Origin: Dipteris shenzhenensis
Lineage: Eukaryota > Polypodiophyta > Polypodiopsida > Gleicheniales
Length of the DNA: 64,000 nucleotides
NCBI GenBank assembly: GCA_047967505.1
Contig: CM106540.1
Reading direction: 5' to 3' (one strand)
Shown: one piece after another, positions 56,891-64,000 of the stretch
How the letters are laid out: every line of letters starts with the position of its first letter
Position numbering within the stretch: position 1 is the first letter of the stretch
The notes under the pieces: model-generated
The model's database searches: none
What the model was told of the DNA's origin: nothing
Seen by the model: only the letters and a program-made list of their open reading frames with translations
Translations under genes and position numbers: made by a program

Positions 56891-57987
56891 TCAAGTTACA
56901 AAAGGTACTAAGTTTAAAGCTTGCCGAAAAGCCTCAAACTTAGGTCGACGTAGAGCCTTCGTAAAAAGATCTGCCAAGTTGTCTTCAGTGGGAACATAAG
57001 ACAACTCAATATCACCTGCTGATAATCGCTCTTTGACATAGTGATAGTGAACCTCAATGTGCTTTGTGCGAGCATGGAAAAGTGGATTCCATGCAACAGC
57101 CAAAGCAACTCTGACTATCAGTGAAGATGACGGTAGGAGCAGTTTGACATGCACAAAGATCTGCAAGTAGCTTCCAAAGCCAAACACACTCCTCTATAGC
57201 TGTAACAACTGCTCTATACTCAGCTTCACAACTAGAAGTAGCAACTGTACTCTGCTTCTTGCTGAACCAAGGAACACATGAAGTACCAAGCATAAAACAA
57301 TTGCCACTATGTGACACATGAGTATTAGAACAATTAGCCCAATCACTAGTGAATCCATGCCTGACAAGTGAAGTATCAGCCCCATAAAGAAGGCCTAGAT
57401 GCTGAGTGCCTTTGAGATATCTGAAAACACGCTTCACGGCATGCCAATGGTGCATAGATGGACTGTGCATATATCTGCTCAACTGTGAGACAGCATACTG
57501 TAGATCAGGTTTCGTATGGCATAGGTAAATCAAACAACCAACTGCCTGCTGATAGAGAGTGACACCACATTTACCGCTCCTCAGAAGAGAAGTGAAAACC
57601 AATCTCTAATGGTGTGGATACTGGCTTGCAATCCTCAAACTGAAAACGCCGCAAAAGCTGTCCAATGTACTTGGATTGTGACATCAAAATGCCCCCCTCA
57701 CTGCTAGCAAATTGGATGCCTAGAGAGTAGTGCAAAAGACCAAGATCAGACATAGCAAATGTTTGCTGCAAATCAATTTTAAAATCTGCAATTTGCTGAG
57801 CATGTGTCCCAGTCACAAGCATGTCATCCACAGAAAGGACTAAAATCAGCAAATGTGTCCCACGTTTGCGGATGTAAAGGGTAGCCTCTGTACGGCTGTT
57901 TTGAAAGCCAAGTGTGAGCAAATGAGTATGAATTATCGAATACCAAGCCCGAGGTGCCTGGTTCAATCCATAGAGGGCCTTTTTCAA
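56891..57987 (-). pseudogene. pol: Copia 2 reverse transcriptase (C-terminal part) and RNase H
   Basis: RT begins at KKALYGLNQAPRAWY, so the palm's first Asp is lost. The polymerase motif is VLSVDDMLVTG: the Tyr of the usual YVDD is Ser. YSLGIQF, QSKYIGQLLRRF and KPVSTPLE are typical. RNase H follows in a shifted frame: QQAVGCLIYLCHTKPDL, RYLKGTQHLGLLYG, TSDWANC, FSKKQSTVATSSCEAEY and, after another shift, HIEVHYHYVKERL-like DNLADLFTKAL, the end of copia RNase H. Two frameshifts and the lost N-terminus make it inactive. Confidence 0.9.
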
Positions 57988-58055
57988 GCAGCATACCTTG
58001 CTTTCAGAGCATCAAGCTGTCAAATATGTCAGGGGCATCAATAATGGGCTGTTTT

Positions 58056-58790
58056 TTACAGTCCAGCAAGGCATAGTGAAAGATTCATCAAACACAACAT
58101 CTCGACTGACAAACACTTGCCCGTGCGGGGCTGATATAGCTTATAGCCCTTGCTCTGTGAACTATACCCAAGAAAAATGCACTTAACAGCTTCATCATCC
58201 AACTTAGTGCGTTTTTGTGAAGGCACATGAGCATAAGCTAAGCATCGAAAAGTCCTCATGTGGGAAATGCGAGGCTTACGACCCGTCCAAGCCTCATAAG
58301 GTGTGATAGTTTGCAATGCCTTTGTAGGACATCTATTCAAGATGTAATTTGCACACATGACCGCATCCAACCACAACTTATTAGGCAAATGTTTGCCTTT
58401 CAACATGCATTTGGCCATTTCCATCATTGATCTATTCTTCCGCTCAGCCACGGGACTCTGTTGAGGAGTATAAGGCACCGTGCATCGATGATTGATGCCA
58501 TGGGAAGCCAAAAAAACAGCAAACTTCTTTGGACATGTATTCACCCCCCGTGTCTGTATTAAGGTGAGCAATGTGCAGCCCACTCTCATTCTCAGCCAAG
58601 GCAATAAAGTGCTTGAAGCATGAAGAAACTTTTCAATTTAAAAATCCAAGTGTACCTGGTGAAATCATCAATAAAAGTGACAAAATAGTAGAACCCCCCA
58701 AGAGCTGCAACCCTCATGGTCCACAAACATCACTATGGACCAGATAAAGCTTGCGTAAAGCACCAACTCTACCATCCTTGGGAAATGCAG
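58056..58790 (-). pseudogene. pol: Copia 2 integrase
   Basis: The 182-codon frame 58604-58056 contains GINHRCTVPYTPQQS, PVAERKNRSMMEMAKCML with the catalytic Glu, KHLPNKLWLDAVMCANYILN, PYEAWTGRKPRISHM and KCIFLGYSSQSKGYKLY. Upstream in other frames are HSDVCGP and DTGGEY, the two Asp sites (about 58735 and 58575). The zinc-site end (ACLLGKMHHAAFP) touches the gypsy LTR at 58817. At least two frameshifts. Confidence 0.88.
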
Positions 58791-58817
58791 CATGGTGCAT
58801 CTTACCAAGCAAGCATT

Positions 58818-58979
58818 GAAACCTTACTCGTAAAAGACAGCAGAGACATCATCATTTCTCTCCCTCTCTCTGAAACCTTACTTGTAAAAGACAGCAGAGA
58901 CATTATCATTTCTCTCCCTCTCTTTGAGACCTTACTCGTAAAAGACAGCAGAGACATTATCATTTCTCTCCCTCTCTCC
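58818..58979. repeat. 54-bp tandem repeat, three copies
   Basis: GAAACCTTACTCGTAAAAGA starts at 58818, 58872 and 58926 (third copy GAGACC). Each ends with CTCTCCCTCTCT. Confidence 0.95.
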
Positions 58980-59459
58980 CTCTCTCAACAGAGACACTAG
59001 GGCCCAGGACAACCGTCGGGCTTGACCCCCCGAAGGATTTTATTACTTGAGAGAAGAAGGAATACATGAGTTCAGCGTGGAAGCTGCTCATACAAAATTC
59101 AAACGTGAAAATCAAATTACATGAGCTCTCAGGCTCCCTTTCTTGGCAACAAGCCACTTGTCAATTTTTGCACTACTTTCCTAATTACATGCTACTAAGG
59201 GCAACTCTGGAGTCTTCGAAGCACTTGGTCACGCGAACCGCCTCCTAGACTCTTATTAGGCTCCCGTAGCGCTTAGGAAAATAACTCTTCCTAGTACCTG
59301 CAACAATTAATTAAAGCGCACCACCATGCCACCTATTAATTGTTAGCGCTTTGCATGCAAATAACACTGTGGACTAATTCTAGTCACAGTGGGCGTCCCC
59401 ATTGAACACATGTGCACACATAACAAATATAAAAATATATATTTATATTTATTCTCTGG

Positions 59460-59760
59460 TTGACCGGAGTCAACACTCTTGATTATAATTAAGAGGCTTT
59501 GACCAAGGGTCGAGGCGCCTTAATTATAGTCAAGTCTCTCTAACCGAAGTTGGCACATCTTGGTTAACCGTAGTTAACCCTCTTGGCAATAAACCAAGTC
59601 TCGTTGACCGAAGTCAATACTTTTTGACCGTAGTCAGCTCTGTGGTTCTCTGGTTAACCGTAGTTAACCCTCTTGGTAATAAACCAAGTCTCCCCGACCG
59701 AAGTCAGGTTTACTTGACCAGAGTCAAGTATCTTTGAGTGTAGTCGATTCTCTGACCATT
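59460..59760 (-). promoter_or_regulatory. Array of W-box dyads in the gypsy U3
   Basis: Imperfect palindromes TTGACC-N-N-AGTCAA occur at 59460, 59604, 59624 (last base G), 59695 (CCGACC) and 59714, with GGTTAACCGTAGTTAACC at 59561 and 59651. TTGAC(C/T) is the WRKY W-box core, present on both strands in each dyad. A 90-bp unit carrying two of them is tandemly repeated. The array is upstream of the TATA region with respect to the element. Confidence 0.75.
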
Positions 59761-59864
59761 AAAAGAACTCTTTGACCATAATTCACACATATGAAAACTC
59801 TTTAATTATGATCAAATAAATGGTCAACTAGGATATTTACATGATGGTGACATCCCCTTGGCTT

Positions 59865-60290
59865 CTATTCAGTTGATTTCAACTGAAAAGCTTCCTTGTA
59901 AACATCCAAAAGCTGTGGATGATCGGACAACATGTCTTCATCCATCCACTTGGCATCTAATGCCGTATAATTCTTGAATTTTACAAGATACCTGTAAAAC
60001 TCCTTGCCTTGAGGGCCTTTTTGTACAGTATGGTACACAATCTGTTCTGGTTGAAGGACCTCCTCCAGCTCATCCACTTCTGGTGGATGCTCTGATACGG
60101 GCTCTGTAGGCTTTGGCCCCTGGAATTTCTTTAGAAGACTCACATGGAATGCATTGTGAATCCTCCAATGCTCTGGCAATGTTAGCCTGTATTCAACCTC
60201 ATTTATTCTTTCTGTAACCCTGAAAGGGCCATAGTACCTGGGAGATAACTTTGCATACACTTCTGTTTGCCTTTAAACTTACGGAGCCTA
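59865..60290 (-). pseudogene. pol: Gypsy integrase C-terminus and chromodomain
   Basis: The 131-codon frame contains the GPY/F module ([16 protein letters not shown]), the [12 protein letters not shown] signature and a chromodomain with [35 protein letters not shown]. Chromodomains guide insertion toward certain chromatin. Stop at 59865-59867. The join to the integrase core upstream is frameshifted near 60270. Confidence 0.9.
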
Positions 60291-61260
60291 GCTTTCTCGA
60301 ACTTTAAAAGTACCCAATCCCCTTCCTTAAGATCTAACTATCTCCTATGCTTCTCTGCAGCTCTTTTATGCTTCTCTTGAGACCTTTCAATTGCTGTCCG
60401 GACTTGGCTATAAGCTATCTGGAGGTCTTTCACAAACTGATCAGCTGCAAATATTTCATCCTTGGTCCTCAGGATAGGTGGCAGAATCACCTTCCCATAA
60501 ATGATTTCAAAGGGGGCTTTCCTTGTAGAGCTGTGTACTGTATTAGACTGGTCATTCTGGGATCTTGATCACTGACAATGGACTTAGGCATACCATGGTG
60601 CGTAAAGAGCTGTGCCATGAAAAGCTTAGCCATATGATCTGCCTTTATGGTTTTGCGAACCGGAATGAAATGAGCTTGCTTGCTGAATCTATCAATGATA
60701 GTCCAAATCCCATCATTCCCTGACTTTGATCTTGGCAAATCAAAAATGAAGTCCATTGTAATACTTTCCCATGGTGCCTGAGGCACAGGAAGAGGCATAA
60801 GTAGGCCAGGTGCTTTCCGTCTATCATACTTCACTTTCTGACACATAAGGCATTCAGTAACAAACTGATGTATATCTTTCCGCATCCCTGGCCAAAAGAA
60901 ATACCTCTCTAGTGCTAGAGTTGTTGCTGTAATTCCTCTATGTGCAGCATAGGGAGGTGCATGGCATTCCTCCAAAATCTTTTTCCTCATCTCCTGGGTG
61001 ATGCATAGGCAATCATCTTTTATTAGATACCCATCTTTCAGGGAATAGTGATTGGTGGATTGCCCCTCTTGCATTTGCTGTAAAATCTCACCAAAATCTG
61101 CATCATTAGCATATTGCTCCCTCATGCCTTCCAGGTCCTGATGATAAGCAATAGTCACATTATTGACCTGGGGTCTTCAGGACAAGGCATCTGCCACTCT
61201 GTTCTGAATTCCTGGGGTATGGACAATCTGAAAATGATACATTGACAGCATATTTGCCCA
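60291..61260 (-). pseudogene. pol: Gypsy integrase core with internal deletion, and RNase H end
   Basis: The 223-codon frame 61158-60487 has the HHCC zinc site (ECHAPPYAAHRG ... CLMCQKVK), the first catalytic Asp (MDFIFDLPRSK) and the second (SDQDPRMTS). Right after it the sequence jumps to LQGKPPLKSFMGR, the late YGR motif, so about 70-90 codons including the catalytic Glu are missing. Upstream, VHTPGIQNRVADALS (about 61215-61170) is the end of RNase H. Inactive. Confidence 0.88.
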
Positions 61261-61269
61261 TTTTATCGA

Positions 61270-61640
61270 AATTGGAGAAGCTCCCGTCTGCAGCTGCCTG
61301 CCACCACCCCGTCGCCATCACCTAGCGCGTCTGGCTGTGCCCTGCTCCCTTGGCCGCGCCCCCCTTGCCCTTCAGGTTGCCCCCCTTCAGCCCGTCTGGC
61401 CGCGACACCATCACCCAGCCCATTTGGCTGCGCCCTGCTCCCTTGGCCGCGCCCCCCTTGCCCGTCAGGTCTCCCCCCTTCAGCCCGTCTGGCCGCGCCC
61501 CCTTCAGTTTAGGACGCCATTCAGGCCGCCAGTCGCCGCCAGTTCCTGCAGCTGCTGTCCACCCCTCCCTTCATTGCGCTTCAGGCTGGGCTGCTTCAGG
61601 GCCCTCTCCGGGGCTGTTGCTGCTCGTGTTCCGGGGTCTT
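61270..61640 (+). repeat. GC-rich leader with ~99-bp tandem repeat
   Basis: TGCGCCCTGCTCCCTTGGCC and the following CGCGCCCCCCTTGCCC, then TTCAGCCCGTCTGGCCGCG, occur at about 61334 and 61433. GC content is far above the neighbours. It precedes a DUF4283 coding region and may be a LINE-type 5' region. Confidence 0.7.
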
Positions 61641-61847
61641 CAAGCTGAGTTCCTGGGCTGATTCCAGGGCATTGGCGGAGCTTTTTTGCTTCAGCATTGA
61701 GCGGCCTATTTTCATCCCGTGCAGGCTGAAGTTTGGGGCATTCATTAACCAAGTTTTTTGGGGATTGACTAGTGGTTGGTTGCGAGTTCTTGGTGGGTAA
61801 TTTCAGTAGAGGTAGCTCCTCCCCTCAGGACAGCGCAAGCTGAGACA

Positions 61848-62611
61848 ATGGAGGGCACTAATGCCACTCCCGTCGCCGAGCCTAAGGAGATTGAAGTCAC
61901 AGTTTCTTTTCCTCCCGACATTGTGCAGATGATTGAGGTAGCAGAGGAGGGTTTTCGTTTGACGCATATCATTGGCTTTCTACCTGGTAGAGGCCAACAG
62001 TTACGTGATTGGGTGTACACCAGCATGGCCTCATTGGGTGTCTCAGTTACGGTTTTCCGATTGCTTGGCAGAGGGTACTTTTCTTTTGGCCTTCAGTCTG
62101 CAGAGCAGGCTCAAAGAGTACTTATGAGCTCACCAATTCAGTTTCAGAGCAGAGTCATTTATTTGTGGCCTTGGCGGAAGCACTTCAGTACTACTTCCCC
62201 GGAACCGCGACAGGTCTCTTTTTGGATGCTTTTCCTTGGACTTCCTGATGAGGTCAGCTGTTGTTGCAGAGCTGTGGAGCATATGGCTAGTGTGGCAGGC
62301 ACAGTCATCCCATCAGGTGCTAGACTTTCCTATGCTCAGTCACTTGCTGGTACAGGTGTTACGAGGGTCGACCTTTGCCTACTTTGATTTCGTACTCCAC
62401 GGGAGATGGGGTCCAGATTCAGCAGAGGATTTTGTACGAGGGTCTTCTTGATCAGTGTCTTTTCTATCGGAAGAGAGGTTACTTTATTAGGGATTGCCCC
62501 AGTCGTCGGCCTCGATCAGAGAGTCCGGATCCATCTCATCCTACGAGTGACCCAGAGCCTACAGTTCAGCCTCCAGGGGTCTCTGAGCCTGCTTCGACTC
62601 ATTCTGCAGAG
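61848..62611 (+). pseudogene. DUF4283 / zinc-knuckle protein (LINE ORF1-like)
   Basis: ATG at 61848 (MEGTNATPVAEPKEIEVTVS) opens a frame to 62387 with DUF4283-like text: LLGRGYFSFGLQSAEQAQRV, IYLWPWRKHF, FWMLFLGLPDEVS and TVIPSGARLSYAQSLAG. A one-frame shift near 62375 leads to the expected end: ISYSTGDGVQIQQRILYEGL and CLFYRKRGYFIRDCPSRRP. This last is the CCHC knuckle with Cys2 and His both changed to Tyr. Such proteins are ORF1 of plant L1-type LINEs or captured fragments; no endonuclease or RT follows within the window. RNA-binding is the likely ancestral role. Confidence 0.7.
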
Positions 62612-63720
62612 TGAGAGGAGACTCCTCGGGGCAGCCTCCAGTGGACTCAGAGGACTTGGAGGTGCCTCCAGTGGAACAGCTTTCACGGAGAGCTCGGAGG
62701 AGACGGAGACAGAGGGAGAGTCGACAGTATGAGCAGCCCCAGGTACGAGCTCAGAGATGGTAGAGAGTTGAGACACATGTGCAGGAGACCCCGGAAAGGG
62801 GAGATGCAGAGGAACATCCGCAAGCAGGTCTTGACACTGTGCAGGAGACGGTAGCTCAGGGAGTCGAGACACATGTGCAGGAGACCCCGGAAAGGGGAGA
62901 TGTAGAGGACCATCCGCAGGCAGGTCATGACATTGTGCAGGAGACTGTAGCTCAGGATTTAATGACTCTTGACACTACTACCCCGGAGGTTTAGATATTT
63001 GTTCCTGAGACAGTTATCCAGCAGGAGACTGCTCAGGCTGCAGTTACTGTGATGGATGCCTCTTCCCAGCAGTCCATTGAGAGAGTGGTATTTTATGACA
63101 TAGGTCAGAGTCAGAGCCCATTTCAGGATCTCATGTGCCTGTACGAGGCTCCCTCGAGACCTCTTTCTCTTCCCCGTCGCACAGTACCTTTCTTTATTGC
63201 TATGCGGAGCGTTCTTTTAGACACCCCTCCCAGTACAGCCTCGTCCTCGCAGCTTTTCACTCCTGGTTTATCCAGATCTTTTGCGAGTGCGGTCACAGAT
63301 TTCGCTCAGTACCCAGACAGGCGTGAGGATTGGTAGATCCTAGCAGATGAGATCGAGCGAGATTATCAGTCACCCATGCTGACAGGCACCTCGTCGCAGA
63401 TTCTTCCTCTCCCTCTCACCTATTCCAGGAGCAGAGTTAGGACGGCTCAGCCCTTTTCAGCTCTTCTGGCTCCTAGACCTGACCCCAGGATGGTTGACAG
63501 AGATCTGCCCGTTGAGTTTTGGCCCTTTTTTGGCTGGAGGCGTTACCACAGACTCCCTCACTCGATTGGAACTTCTCTCGATGTTTTGCCGACGGTCAGA
63601 GGAGGTAGAGGAGTACTTGGGATCTGTTACTCTCTCCAGAGAGGGGCACATTCTTCGTTTCTCCGCAGGCAGCTTTCGATCTCGGGGGAGCGAAAGTTGG
63701 TCAGCTGAGTTACTTGACAG
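62612..63720 (+). pseudogene. Pro/Ser-rich continuation of the DUF4283 protein, broken
   Basis: Open plus-strand frames with stops in between (62779-62994, 63049-63336, 63376-63708) have Ser/Pro/Arg-rich composition and may be the low-complexity tail. They include a repeated block (ETHVQETPERGD). No enzyme domain is recognised. Confidence 0.4.
62771..62962 (+). repeat. 96-bp in-frame tandem duplication
   Basis: AGACACATGTGCAGGAGACC starts at 62771 and 62867; 96 bp is 32 codons (ETHVQETPERGD-x-E-x-HPQAG), so the frame is kept. Confidence 0.93.
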
Positions 63721-63779
63721 CGAGATTGCTAGACAGCTCATGAGCATGACTCAGTTTTCATCGGTTCACCGTAATCTTG

Positions 63780-64000
63780 TTTTTCCTCATGTTTCTGAAA
63801 GGAAAAACAGGTCCACAATGGAGATGGCCAGATGCATGCTTAAGGCCAAGTCTTTTTCCCAATAAATTTTGGCTCTGATACCACTGAAGGGTCGAATGAG
63901 AGAGAGAGTGCAGATAGCAAAGGATCTGCAGGAAGAAGTCTATGTCACACAACCTCCTGGCTTTGAGGTTGTTAATTCTGAAAATAAGGTATGCCGGCTT
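63780..64000 (+). pseudogene. Chimeric copia fragment (integrase, primer-site text, RT)
   Basis: ERKNRSTMEMARCMLKAKSF (63799-63858) is copia integrase, close to the copia 2 copy. It runs into GGCTCTGATACCA (63871-63883), the reverse complement of a copia primer site. Then LQEEVYVTQPPGFEVV (63928-63975) and a KVCRL end are copia reverse transcriptase. The normal 400-600 codons between integrase and RT are missing. Continues beyond the window. Confidence 0.75.

Larger units (their letters stand above)
56508..58816 (-). mobile_element. Copia LTR retrotransposon 2, deleted and interrupted
   Basis: On the minus strand: integrase (58790-58056), a truncated RT (57987-57571), RNase H (57602-56891) and a putative 3' LTR (about 56508-56765, ending CTTCCAACA on the element strand). 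Its 5' part is cut at 58816 by a gypsy LTR. The N-terminal part of RT is missing between integrase and RT, where the codons change from MLCLMNLSL to a KKALYGLNQAPRAWY block within about 60 bp. Confidence 0.85.
58817..59852 (-). repeat. 3' LTR of the gypsy element
   Basis: On the element strand it starts TGTCACCATC at 59852, right after the purine tract, and can end GGTTTCA at 58817. U3 (59852-59456) holds repeated TTGACCGAAGTCAA dyads; an AT-rich TATA region lies at 59427-59455; the U5 end holds three 54-bp repeats. The inner end is secure, the outer end inferred from TG/CA and from the copia breakpoint. Confidence 0.7.
58817..61265 (-). mobile_element. Chromodomain gypsy (chromovirus) element, 3' half
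   Basis: Minus strand: end of RNase H (about 61230), integrase (61158-60490), chromodomain (60260-59865), purine tract (GCCAAGGGGA) and 3' LTR (58817-59852). The 5' part is missing: at about 61265 the sequence changes to GC-rich DNA of another element. The LTR lies directly in the integrase zinc site of copia 2, so this element is younger than copia 2. Confidence 0.85.

Overview
The window looks like nuclear DNA of a land plant with a large, repeat-rich genome. This rests on a membrane protein of the plant At1g75140 type, a STIG1-type cysteine-rich secreted protein, a cupin/JmjC-type gene with GT-AG introns, and plant-type transposons from most major groups (copia, chromodomain gypsy, a DUF4283 LINE-like protein, hAT, CACTA, PIF/Harbinger). 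Long CT/GT microsatellites and few genes would suit a fern or another large-genome plant, but the species is a guess.

Layout. 0-0.8 kb: tandem repeats. 0.8-4.4 kb: decayed copia element (minus strand) with putative 5' LTR and primer site. 4.5-4.9 kb: Harbinger relic. 5-9.3 kb: AT-rich, geneless, with tandem repeats. 9.27-16.52 kb: a 7.25-kb hAT element inserted inside a 349-bp tandem repeat. 16.5-17.8 kb: short-motif arrays. 18.4-22.8 kb: CACTA relic with two divergent coding blocks. 23.0-23.6 kb: STIG1-like gene. 24.7-27.1 kb: decayed multi-exon gene, unidentified, minus strand. 27.6-28.35 kb: possible calmodulin-binding-type gene fragment. 28.4-33.1 kb: geneless sequence and gag relics. 33.1-36.0 kb: a complete LTR element with only gag. 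38.5-40.9 kb: the best protein gene of the window (808 codons, minus strand). 41.3-43.1 kb: a duplicated segment, one copy split by a 435-bp MITE. 42.2-46.9 kb: microsatellite cluster built from a duplicated block. 47-53.4 kb: mostly geneless, with a 522-bp tandem array. 54.0-55.5 kb: cupin/JmjC gene. 55.6-56.3 kb: microsatellites. 56.5-58.8 kb: copia element, interrupted by a chromodomain gypsy element (58.8-61.3 kb). 61.3-63.7 kb: DUF4283 protein with GC-rich leader. 63.8-64.0 kb: chimeric copia fragment.

Only three loci look like host genes that may still work: the membrane protein, the cupin/JmjC gene and perhaps the STIG1-like gene. No operon-like or pathway grouping is visible. Most of the rest is a nested and decayed transposon landscape. 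The structurally most informative pieces are insertions whose empty site is visible in this same window (MITE, hAT), a gag-only LTR element with target duplications, a gypsy LTR whose U3 carries repeated WRKY-type dyads, and a repeat array whose dyad arms change together.
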